Positions 53,641 through 64,000 of a stretch of 64,000 bases of DNA are shown here, one piece after another. Below the pieces are notes generated by a model. The model saw only the letters and a list, made by a program, of their open reading frames with translations. It made no database searches and had not been told where the DNA came from. Made by a program: the position numbers and the translations under genes. The stretch comes from Phorcus lineatus (lineage: Eukaryota > Mollusca > Gastropoda > Trochida > Trochidae): positions 31,728,839-31,792,838 of the forward strand of contig OV121091.1 in the NCBI GenBank assembly GCA_921293015.1, given 5' to 3'. The stretch's first letter is position 1; each line of letters starts with the position of its first letter.

Positions 53641-56600
53641 GTTTAACGTTAAAGAAAATTTGACTGCAGCTCATCTCTCCATCAGGGGAAAGAAGAGCAA
53701 ATGAGAAGTCAGTGAAGCCATGAAAATAATGCAATTATCTCAAAAATATATCAAGGGTTTTACATGTCAATTTCGATGTGAAGTGTAAGGGCGCTTTCAA
53801 AGTAATTTCTGCACGTTTTTACGTATAAATATGTACATTAATGAAATATCATTAATTAGTTCAATGGCATTTACAATTGTCATCACATGCTAGTGACTTT
53901 TAATTGAATAAAGAATATTTGATGCTTCTCTAAATAAGTGACTTACAGTGACAAGCAATTGGTTACTGTTTATGATACTCATAATTGAATCATTCGATGT
54001 AAACTAAATGGAGATGAAAGGACCGTTTGATTCCTTATTTTTAGTTGCTAATTCAAGGAAGTCAGATGGCATGGTGACTGATAATGGCTCCATAGTTGGC
54101 TGAACACGGATGAAAGGATGGTTTTATTCCTCATCCTGTACTGTGATGCTGCTTAAGTTGCAGGGTCATTTACCAGCGGTCCAGGGGTCATCAGACGTGG
54201 GTTGCAAGTTGTCACACATACATGCTCCAATCCCACCATCAAAGTTCCTGTTTCCGACCCTTCTGCCATTTCTACTAACTACTTCCTGTCACGATGATCA
54301 GACCTCGACTACTGATAATTTCTGTCATTAATAACTCCTCAAATTTCTTTCCCTTAGACTACATACTCGGACACTTTGTCCATGATTTTATTGGTTGTTG
54401 GAGTCAAATTTGCCCAAAAAATTTAATGATGTTAACTTAACAAAGTACTGGATGTTTCTGAAAATAACCATTGTAATGCTTATTAGTACATTATACTTAA
54501 ACTAATTAAAGTCATTATTTGTGATTGAAAATAGGTTATTGTTGCAAATAAGTGACATAAACGTAATTTTGGAAACTTGTTTAAAGCAGACACAAAGACA
54601 ATGTGGGTTGGTAGTGTTTAGTAGATCATAAAATAGTTTACATGAAAATGGGTTGTAGATTTTTGACTTCATTACATTTACTGAGCAGCTTTATGATTAT
54701 CATTGAAAACAAGTAAAAACCGACCATAGACCTTTTCACATTATTGTATATCGTCAGATTTAGTAACACGATCCTTGATGCTATGAAATACAGACACAAC
54801 TCCAGTATATGAAAATATGTTTTTGATGTGTCTTTTAGAAAATTTTTACAAAAACAGTTTTAGAGGGCTACGGTGCTTTTTTACAAAATAAGTTACCTGT
54901 TACCGAAATTGGAGATTATTAGATGAAGACTTTCCATTCTATAACTTCCTGTAAATGTGTTACTTCACCACTGGCTAACAACTTTTGTTTCAAGCCTAAA
55001 AATTGTTTGGTTAGAGTGCTGTGACCTCGTTCGCTACAAGTTGCAATGTTTGTGAGATTTCTCAATGGATAAAGATGATCTGTTGCAACTGTCTAGAGAG
55101 CAAGCACAGAAAAGTATAGGAACTGATGCAAGGCTTGAATTAGCATCTCATTGAGTCTGGTGCAATTTATGCATTGAGCAGGAAGTTGTCCCTTTGGCAG
55201 TACAGTCTTTGACCATTCTCACCCCTTATTATTGTTGATATTTCCAAATATCTAAAGTCATTTCCAAAAAGGTAATGAATAATTTGGTATCTGCAAGAAT
55301 GTCCGAACACTTTATATTTATCTTCTCACATGAAATGGCTGTTGAATGCAATGGTTCATTATGACAATGTCATATTTGCAAACAGTTAAACAATGGTAAC
55401 TTGTTGAGTCATGTGAAATAACTTGTCTCATGTCAGCTTGTCAAAAGAAATTGTTTTCATAGGTCAAAGAGACATCATAAATAAACACAGACACGAATCA
55501 CATCAACGCCATGTATGCAACTGTTTACATTGAAAATACTTGCAGAGAAAGTTTGAAAAACTTTCAAAGCTACTTCCTGTTGAGTTTTTTTAATTTTATT
55601 ATCAGGAAATATAAATGCTAATTTTTAAAATATTTTTTGGGCGAATTAATGATCGTAATCATGGATTAAAATAAAGTGGTTTTTTTATTTCCTGTATTCT
55701 TGTTCCTTTTCTATACTGTTAACCGCTGGTGACTTCATTCTATTCAAAGGGATTGTTTTTTTTGTTAACGACATCTTGTTGTATATATACGAAATATGGG
55801 ATAATACCACTTTCAAATGAATATTTCATAACAGGTGGTCAATGTAAAGATATGTCAATATTGATAATTTCAGAGATTTTATGTATCCCAATTATTTTTT
55901 TCCAGTATAAATCATACATATGAATAAGTTAAACACTTCATTTAAGTTAGGTTTTTATTCTTATTATCCAACATTGTGCTTCATGGTGAAAGTCCTGATT
56001 TAAAGACTGTCTCTGTGTGATAAAGATTTATTGATGTTAATTAAATGTTTTATATCTACTAGGGCAATCATATTGGGGTTAATTGTTTTCACAGGAATTG
56101 CTACTGAAAAATATCACTTTTTCATTTCATAAGCAATGCTTTTACATCACAGTTTGCCCACGATATTACGTTTCAAATGTCACGACGGCGGGTACATTTT
56201 GATGGTTTCCTTTGCTTTCACGACTTCAGTGATTTAGCTCTGGAAATACTCATAATCAGACTCTGATGTTGTAAACATAGAGCGTCATGGATGCTCATAT
56301 ATTATTCTCTACATGTCTACAAGCAACATGATTTATTCTGTCAAGGCCATATGATTAATTTAGTTAAATGTGTATGTTCATTAAATCTTAATTTGGACAG
56401 GACTTGTTAACTGTTTACTTACATTTGATTTTGAATTTTGGAAAGGAAACTTCTGAGTAAACATTTACCCCTTTAAAGATTGACAGGAATATGTTCAGCC
56501 AGAGTAACTCCACCTAACTGTAAACTTCATTGACTTTTGTCTTTTGTTCGAAACACACTAAACTCTTTTTTCAAAGAAATATATTGACATCAATTCAATT

Positions 56601-57205
56601 GAGTTAATTTATTAAAATTAAGGAGATTTCTTTCAAATGAACAACACTACTAGATAACTTCACCCCAAATTTTTTCTCTTAAAAAATCTTTAGAGACGCT
56701 GAGTTGAGGAATTGCATTCTAACAAGGTACTGCAGTGAGCGACAGATTGATAGATACCTTCTTTGTAAATGTTAAAAGTTGATAGGTCAGACAAAGGTTA
56801 GTGCTCTGTGAAAGGATATTGTACATGCACACAGGCTAAATATCAAGACCACATTGACTCATGTTTAGTAAGACATTCATGGTACTCCTTGGTAGTTCTG
56901 ATGTAGCAGGGGAAATTGTCTTGATTACTTATTCTAATTATATTAGAATAAGATGTTGATAAGGAGACCAAATGTTCCTAAAAGAGAAGATTGCTCCTAA
57001 GCTATTTAATAGTTTAAAGATATAATATTAAATATAACAATTAATTTTATCAATTTTTTTGCAAATTGTTAATTTGGCCAAACGAAATCTCAAAAAGAAA
57101 ATAGAGACGATAGGGACAAGTCATGAAGACCATTTACAAAGTAAAAGACTTATACTGGACATTTTACTTCAATGTCACATTTCTGCTATTAACTAACAGT
57201 ATTGT

Positions 57206-57275
57206 GGACTGAGTGGGTAAGTTCAGGTAAGGCATACCTCTGAAACTTGACCCTGTGTACCTGACAAGGTTGGAA
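57206..57275 (+). repeat. Short dispersed repeat, copy 1
   Basis: Blocks such as GAGTGGGTAAGTTCAGGTAA, ATACCTCTGAAACTTGACCC and TGTACCTGAC recur, diverged, at 57530-57600. Confidence 0.5.
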
Positions 57276-57529
57276 GGTATATATTCTCAACTAATCGTTA
57301 AACTAAACATGTTAGAAACAGTTACAATAGATAACAACGCTTAATAGGTAAGACAAAATAATTTAGTGAAGATTTTACCTATGACATTTATCTTTTTTTA
57401 AGAAAAACAACAAATGTAAATAAGAAATTGTACACATTAGACTTAACAATAGAACTGTTTGCATCAATAGATGCTTTTACTATTGACACTCGGTATACAT
57501 GGGATGAATCAGTTCGACGGCGTAGTGCG

Positions 57530-57600
57530 GACAGAGTGATTTAAGTACAGTCGAGGCGTACCTGTGTAACTTAACCCCTGTACCTGACGATTATTGATAC
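57530..57600 (+). repeat. Short dispersed repeat, copy 2
   Basis: Diverged copy of 57206-57275: GAGTGATTTAAGTACAGTCG, GTACCTGTGTAACTTAACCC and TGTACCTGAC. Confidence 0.5.
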
Positions 57601-58292
57601 CTGGTGAAAAGGCTGCTACTTTGTTGGACATTCTAGGAGCGTGACCGGAAAGATTAAATCTCGCCTCAGTTTGTCCGCACACAATGATGACTGATGCTTA
57701 CCTTGTTGATGAGATGACAAATAGGCCGAAAAGGGTTTTGGATTCATTCGCACCTTTATCGGTGATGATGGGTTTTATGAGTTTACAAAATATTTTTGAT
57801 AGATTACACTTGGTTTAAATATTTTGGGAAAGAAAGATTTTGCTATCTCTATCCTTGGTTATAGAAAAGTTCTGAGCAAAATCAGTATTGAATATAAAAG
57901 ACAAATGCATTAAATGTTTTATGAATATATGATATACAAAGCAAAGGCTCTTTAGAGTTGACCCTTTATAAATGTATATTGTTGAAAGATTATGAGTGTA
58001 CATTAAACAGTTGTCAAAAGGCATGTTAACATATGATTGCTGTTACATTGCAGGTGTTCCTGTTTTCAGATCCCGAATCAATTTGCCATCATATTTCTTT
58101 ATACTTTTAGTGAAAATATTTTGTTTAGCTATATTTGTTCCATTTAAACTGTTTCAGTTTAATTTTCAATCAAAGATCATTTGATTTGATTTGATTGTTC
58201 ATGTAAACTTGTTTTTCTTTCACATGGCTATATTATTAGTTCACAATTTAAAGCAAATTTATTTTTCCAGACTTGCTGAGTCAAGAATAGCC

Positions 58293-58311
58293 ATGGCTTC
58301 AAATGATGAAG
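58293..58311 (+). CDS. First coding exon of an unidentified gene (MASNDE...)
   Basis: The exon begins at 58271 after a good acceptor (TTATTTTTCCAG) and carries AGCCATGGCTTCAAATGATG, a strong start context. It then ends GATGAAG|GTAAGTG in phase 1. Only six codons plus one base are present. It pairs naturally with the promoter and noncoding exon at 51.55-51.75 kb. I could not find the next exon before the window ends, so the product is unknown. Confidence 0.6.
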
Positions 58312-58612
58312 GTAAGTGTGTTCTTTTGTATTTTGACATGTTTGACTAATCTGCAGTGTAAATCATCTCTACTGTGGTGTTAGTGCAATGCTAAATGGTT
58401 ACCCAGTTGATGTTCAAAGATGTCAACACAATGGGTAGACTCTAAAAGAGAAAAAGAAGATTTAAACCCCAAGTAATTTCTTCTTTCAAAGTACCTTGTC
58501 CCTATTTACCTCGTCTAGCGATGCCCCACCTCACCTCACCCCACCCCACCCCACCCAATTCTGCCCCACCTCATTTCACCCAATCCTGCCTTACTTAACC
58601 TCTTTGCATCTC

Positions 58613-58900
58613 ATCTGACAAGTGGTTAGTGCGTTCGCCTTAAGGTCAAGAGGTTTGTGGTTCGAATCCTGTTAGTGACTTGGCAACTTTGTCTGCAGTA
58701 GAGAACTGTTCTACACTCAGTAAGGTTTGGATGCAATGCTACACTGGATACCCATTTTTTGCTAGTCCAGCAGCTGCTTGCATTTTTTCACGGCAATGCA
58801 TAGCCATAATGTTGCAGGCTTTCTCCCTGCAATAATACTATCAGCCGTGATAAAAGTGAAATACTCTTGAAAGTGGCGTTAAACCCCAACTCACTCACTA
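58613..58900 (+). mobile_element. tRNA-derived SINE, plus orientation
   Basis: Full body of the 4068-4388 family: head AGTGGTTAGTGCGTTCGCCT, B-box GGTTCGAATCC, CAACTTTGTCTGCAGTAGAG, and tail GGCGTTAAACCCCAACTCAC. It is flanked on its left by (CTCACC/CCCCA)-rich simple sequence at 58520-58600. Confidence 0.9.
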
Positions 58901-59286
58901 ATTCATATACTGTATATATACTGAATACATTGAGCACATATCTTTCATAGAACTTTAATATTGAAGTTGTTGAAAGTTTCTCCCCTGTTAATGAACATTG
59001 AGTTGTTTGTACCACCCTGTTGACTAAAGTAAATGAATAAGATTTATCATTGGGCAAGAGGCTGAGGCAGCAAGTACAACACTATGTTTTCAAGGTTAAC
59101 ATTCACCAAATGAGTGTTTTATTTTCACTAAAGAGGTTTGTTACCATTTTGTAAAATAGATAAATATATGTAGTTAATATTTTTCCTGTAAGTGCTAGAA
59201 CATTGCTATTTTGAGTGGCCAGCCTGGGGTAGGTGGACTCCCTGTAAATATTTTAGTGCTTTCTTTAACCTCCTCTCTTCTATATC

Positions 59287-59352
59287 CCTGCAATAATACT
59301 ATCAGCCGTGATAAAAGTGAAATACTCTTGAAAGTGGCGTTAAACCCCAAGT
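59287..59352 (+). mobile_element. SINE 3' fragment identical to the neighbouring copy
   Basis: CCCTGCAATAATACTATCAG through GTTAAACCCCAA matches the tail of 58613-58900 base for base over about 65 bp, so the two arose by recent local duplication and not by independent insertion. Confidence 0.85.
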
Positions 59353-59468
59353 CACCTCACCTCGTCTGACCAAAATGTTTTCTTGCCTCATCTTTCTTCG
59401 CCTCACCCAATCTTACTTTGAATCGTAATTTTAAAAATCTTGCCTTGCATCTAGCCACAGCTCATCTG

Positions 59469-60340
59469 TCTTGCCTAATCTCACCTCAACCGATCCCACC
59501 CAGCCAAACTTGCTTTACCCTTACCTCACCCAATCCTGACTTGCTTCACCTCATCAAGCCTTGCATTACCCTGCCTCATCCTTCCTGCCTAATCTCACCT
59601 CAACAGACCCCACCCAGCCAAACTTGCTTTACCCTTACCTCACCCAATCCTGACTTGCTTCACCTCATCAAGCCTTGCATTACCCTGCCTCATCCTTCCT
59701 GCCTAATCTCACCTCAACAGACCCCACCCAGCCAAACTTGCTTTACCCTTACCTCACCCAATCCTGACTTGCTTCATCTCATCAAGCCTTGCATTACCCT
59801 GCCTCATCCTTCCTGCCTAATCTCACCTCAACAGACCCCACCCAGCCAAACTTGCTTTACCCTTACCTCACCCAATCCTGACTTGCTTCATCTCATCAAG
59901 CCTTGCATTACCCTGCCTCATCCTTCCTGCCTAATCTCACCTCAACAGACCCCACCCAGCCAAACTTGCTTTACCCTTACCTCACCCAATCCTGACTTGC
60001 TTCATCTCATCAAGCCTTGCATTACCCTGCCTCATCCTTCCTGCCTAATCTCACCTCAACAGACCCCACCCAGCCAAACTTGCTTTACCCTTACCTCACC
60101 CAATCCTGACTTGCTTCATCTCATCAAGCCTTGCATTACCCTGCCTCATCCTTCCTGCCTAATCTCACCTCAACAGACCCCACCCAGCCAAACTTGCTTT
60201 ACCCTGACCTCACCCAATCCTGACTTGCTTCATCTCATCAAGCCTTGCATTACCCTGCCTCATCCTTCCTGCCTAATCTCACCTCAACAGACCCCACCCA
60301 GCCAAACTTGCATTACCCTGACCTCACCCCTTTGTGAAAC
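59469..60340 (+). repeat. 114-bp minisatellite, about 7.6 copies
   Basis: The unit is 114 bp, running from CCTGCCTAATCTCACCTCAA to the next such block, with very few differences between copies. As 114 is divisible by three, a 335-codon frame runs across it with a 38-residue period. This is a by-product of the repeat: it lacks family resemblance, splice context and codon constraint. Segments resemble the CTCACC-rich sequence next to the SINE copies. Confidence 0.95.
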
Positions 60341-62003
60341 TCTACAGGATGTACAGTTCTGTTATCATCTTTTCATCAAAAGTGTCAGACTGTGTAGTTC
60401 ATGGTATTTTGTACAATTGCCATGATAAGGGTGATGTCTGCCAGTCATGATATGAGGACATGGGTCAGCTTATGTAAAGTTCATGATGTTTAGCAAACCA
60501 TTTAAACTTGTTTTTTTCTGGTCTTTCAACCTCTAAGGGCGATGTTTTTGTTATCATAGTTTTATGTCATAGAAATATACTGTAAGTGTTGGGTTTTTTT
60601 CATGTACCTAAATCAATAACTGTCAGATATTCAAATCTTATATTTTTTGTGAGCTTTATTCCATTGTCATTGAGTAAGTCCTTTATCAACTTGTTCCTAT
60701 TCATATAAAGCTGCACAAATAATATATTGGCATGATGTCTAAAATGACCAATGTAATGTACAAACCTTTTTGCAGTATCTTCATTATCAAACCTTCCCCA
60801 GAATTGGAAACCTCCCCAGCCCTTAAGTTCCAAGGCATTTTTAAATCCAAGAAGTATTACGGTTTTGTTCTTAACAATCTGAACCAATTTATTTTAAAGT
60901 GAAAACTCAAACATTTTTTTAAAAGTTTTGATGCTCAGTTTCTTGCCTCAAATCAGCATTAGCAGTCTAATATCAGCTTACATAGAAAACTCTTCTATTC
61001 GTATGAGTGGAAATAAGTCAGTGCCACAGCTCAGCCAACGCATGCAAGTTTCACATTGATGTAGAGCCACACACTCGCGGCAATAGTACTAGCATTATAC
61101 AAGGGAAATGATCTTGTCTACATTGAATAATCAAGTCAGTGATAAAATCTATTAGTTTTCACTCTGACTGCAATGGTATTTGGACATGTCACACAAATAC
61201 GTTTGAAAAAAATATATGAAAATTGATTCTAACAAACTACAACATCAACAAATTCTGCCTATGGTGTTGATTTTATGAAATTAGTCTTTGTTGTTTTCCA
61301 ACCATAAATAGACTTTTTATGCCATTTCGAGGACAATCTGAAAGTCTGTGTGGAAAGTTTTTGGTAGTCAATCTTAATGATAGTATGATTGCCAAATTGC
61401 AGAAGCCTTAGTTAAATAAATGGCAGGTTAAACTAGATTGAAATAAACTCTCAATCCCCACGGTCTGACCCCTCGTTGACCTCTGATCTGGCTGAAGTTA
61501 ATCAAATTAACTGTTTGAGTTCACTCTATCAGCCGAGGTTGTTAGCATTGGGATTCATTTGATTTGGTTTCGGCACTTGCCCTTGCAAGGGAGACTTTCA
61601 AGAATGTCTAAATTTGCTGAAATTAAGCTTCTGAAATATGTGTTCTATAGTTCTATATAAAATCTCAATCATTTCTTTTATCAGGAAACACTGGAAGACA
61701 ATGTTCAGTTGTATTTGAAACATTAAGTCAAAGTTAGAAACTGGCTCCTTTTGGTTGGTTTAAAGAAGTAGTTTCTGTCAGTTTACATGGCAAGAGCAAC
61801 AACTTTGAATCATGGAGGTTTATCTTTGTAAAGGCTAACATTTAAGAATAATCTCAATATCCACTGAAGTTGAATTTTGGGTTCAGGATATTGCAGTGGT
61901 TAGGATTTTGACTTCAAATCAAATGCTTTGATTAAGAGACTGAGGTATTTTTGTTTGATTCATCAGGTGGAAGAATCTACCAGGATCCTGCAAAGCTATG
62001 GAA
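60341..62003. other. No gene recognised
   Basis: A 95-codon minus frame at 60887-60600 has a plausible amino-acid mix but no family I know; it may be a remnant of a mobile element. Nothing else was identified. Confidence 0.45.
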
Positions 62004-62095
62004 GGGGATGTGTGCCAAAAATGAAATCATGTAAACGACATGTTACAACTTGCGAATGACGAGTTTACATGATTTCATTTTTGGCACACATCCCC
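62004..62095. repeat. Perfect 33-bp foldback with 26-nt loop
   Basis: GGGGATGTGTGCCAAAAATG and on to GTAAAC (62004-62036) is exactly complementary to 62063-62095. Pairing continues outward with two mismatches. The stem would form a long RNA hairpin or mark a compact foldback element. Confidence 0.9.
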
Positions 62096-62988
62096 CTCCA
62101 TACAAAGCATGTGGCTACTGTTGGCTTAGACTATAATTGGCCTAGACAGCAGGGCTATTAGTGAGACTGTTCTATGTATCTCCTCTGATAAGGGAGGTTT
62201 ATTAGTCTGTAGGCCAGACCCTGAAATAAGGTAGAAGCCTAAGCAAGTCTATAAAAAGACTTTAGACCTTGATCTCAGGAAAATTTCTGAAAAAGAAGAA
62301 ATTTCAGTCTCCATTTCATTTCATTTAATATTTTTTAAGTTTTTCGATTAACTGATGCATTTTTCATTTCATAGTCTAATTGTTAGACAAGAGGTTTATA
62401 TGCAAGGGTAACTACAAATCAGCCTGTGGCTTACTTGTGTTTAAATCTCTCGGTGAAATACTCCAAATCACCTCACCTCACACTGCTGTCATAGTCCAAC
62501 AATTGTTTATTGGCAGAAATCACCAAAATAGGCCGTTATTCGATGTAAATGAGTTCTTTAAATTCATTATTACATTATGTTTGATCTTATTATATGCATA
62601 ATGCTTCATGGTATGGTGTCTGTGTGATAAGCGCCAGGCAATTGGTTCTTCCTCTTCCTGTTTCAGACAGGAAGATTTGTCTTGTGTATATATATTTAGG
62701 TTAGGAATCAATCCCAGTCTTCTAGGTCATGACTGGACACTGTGTCAATTGAGTTACATTTCAAGGAAAGTCTATCTTCATCCAGTGGCCTTTCCCAGAT
62801 TATTACTTCTTGGTTCCTAAAAATATCAATCTCATTAAATCAGCAAAAAAATATTACATGTACATGTTTTCTGATTTGTGTAATTCTCTGTTTGGATCGT
62901 GTTAGATGACCTTGTCTTTGACCTTTCTGCTTTTGTACATTTGAACAACCAGTTAAAGCTGTTTGGTAATGATAATTTCAGTATCTTA

Positions 62989-63507
62989 TAGTGGTGTAAC
63001 GATTCATCGATAGTATCGATGTTTGCATCGTCTACTAAGCGATACGAGTGCATCGATACAAAACACATTTAGACAATATATCAGGATATTTATATCGTGA
63101 GGGGCCACGATACATCGATGTATCGCTATAAAAGACAATATATCCTGATACTGTTAACATAATATGTTTTAAACAAATAACTCTATTTCATAGATTAGAG
63201 TGATCACACAAACAGAACATTTATGATATTTGTGATAATTTATCTGCAGTTTCTCAATTTTGCGATTTCCCTTCATGTAATGTTTATGACAGTTTGTAGA
63301 TTAGAAATAACATTACTTTTCTATGTCCTAATATTTTTCTTTCATGAACTGGAGAGCATAGATATACGTATTGTAAGCAACCACCGTATCATGATGATAA
63401 TCGTCTCGCAGGTTCCTTTGCAATACTTCAATGATATATTGTCTCGCCTAATAAAACTGGAATCGGGATATATCATCTCGCCACTGAGGCCATGATACAC
63501 AGGTGTA
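62989..63507. mobile_element. hAT-like nonautonomous element, ~519 bp
   Basis: GTATCTTA occurs exactly at 62981-62988 and 63508-63515, an 8-bp direct repeat as hAT elements make. The interior begins TAGTGGTGTAACGATTCATC, which resembles hAT ends, and is full of ATCGAT-type palindromes. The right end (ATACACAGGTGTA) matches the left poorly as an inverted repeat, so the copy is old or the boundary is inexact. It has no transposase. Confidence 0.45.
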
Positions 63508-63515
63508 GTATCTTA

Positions 63516-64000
63516 GGTGTTAAAGGGACTACCTTGTTGCCAGACAACGTGAAAAACACATTGAGAAATGTTTTTTAAATGCGATAATGACTGGCTACAA
63601 GTAGGATTAATTGATACGTAAAAGAAGAATTGCAATTGTTTCAACTTGCCTGCAACTTTTGACTGTTTAACCTATTGACAAATCAATAATGACTAAATGA
63701 TTAAGATAAAGCTAAAATCGTCTTCATTAAATCAGTCTATTCCTGGATAGTCTCCAATTTTCTGGTGATCTTATTTTATATTTCTGTTGGAAAACTTGAA
63801 ACAATTTGGTCATTTGAGCATAATTTGAATTTGGTTAACCCCAAGAGACTTGTCAAATTTAACCATACTTTTTCATCATCACTTAGTTTCAAATCTATCC
63901 CATATAAGACATTTATCAGCAAACTATATTAGAATTTTTCATGGAAAGTTGATTATGATTAAACAAGGCAATCTTGATAGTTTATTCAAAGAATTTTCAG
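63516..64000. other. No gene recognised
   Basis: AT-rich tail of the window. No exon or repeat was identified. Confidence 0.5.

Larger units (their letters stand above)
51754..58270 (+). other. Probable first intron of the MASNDE gene
   Basis: AT-rich, with no exon I can support. It holds a dispersed repeat (53187-53640) and two diverged copies of a ~70-bp motif at 57206-57275 and 57530-57600. Confidence 0.5.

Noticed and set aside
59418-60425. 335-codon open frame with a 38-residue repeat
   Set aside because: It is the translation of a 114-bp minisatellite; it stays open only because the unit is a multiple of three and copies are nearly identical.
60600-60887. 95-codon minus frame as a host gene
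   Set aside because: Its composition is plausible, but no start context, neighbouring exon or recognisable domain supports it.
62004-62095. Bacterial-type intrinsic terminator
   Set aside because: The stem is long and AT-containing with no U-tract, and the genome is eukaryotic.

Overview
The window looks like nuclear DNA from a gastropod mollusc, probably an abalone-like species. The DNA is AT-rich. Genes have small exons with GT-AG introns and CpG-richer promoters. A tRNA-derived SINE family recurs whose 3' end reads 'GGCGTTAAACCCCAACTCAC'; I associate that tail with Haliotis from memory, so the genus is an inference. No bacterial features are present.

Layout. 1-1.23 kb is a 44-bp satellite with a ~397-bp higher-order unit. 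1.2-9 kb holds no gene I can support apart from one SINE. 8.8-10.2 kb has an exact 93-bp duplication flanking a possible first coding exon. 11.7-15.03 kb (minus) is a small gene for a double-stranded-RNA-binding protein. 16.06-23.0 kb (plus) is a complete three-exon SLC48A1/HRG-1 heme transporter gene; its 6-kb first intron holds a whole-looking MULE DNA transposon with a FLYWCH-like finger and a DDE transposase, bounded by an 8-bp target duplication. 23-32.9 kb is intergenic or UTR with a second SINE.

32.88-43.06 kb is the best-supported part. A complete HP1/CBX gene (minus, four coding exons, 191 aa) and a complete hnRNP A/B gene (plus, eight coding exons, 373 aa) are arranged head to head, with less than 400 bp between the CBX 5' noncoding exon and the hnRNP start codon. 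Human CBX3/HNRNPA2B1 and CBX5/HNRNPA1 are arranged in the same way, so this looks like a pairing retained since early bilaterians. The hnRNP gene has an in-frame stop that competes with its last coding splice, and a chain of spliced noncoding 3' exons.

43.4-49.7 kb is mobile DNA: a ~280-bp MITE, then a ~4.8-kb element with terminal inverted repeats, a 5-bp target duplication and a DDE-like transposase frame on the minus strand, interrupted once. At 51.55-51.75 kb a CpG-rich promoter with a palindromic GTCACGTGAC E-box starts a plus-strand gene. Its first coding exon (MASNDE...) is at 58.29 kb and the rest lies beyond what I can identify. 58.5-60.35 kb holds SINE copies and a 114-bp minisatellite that seems related to their CTCACC-rich flank. 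60.3-64 kb is gene-poor, with a long perfect foldback and a hAT-like nonautonomous element.

Exon models come from splice-site reading, frame continuity and recalled family sequences. No alignment was run.
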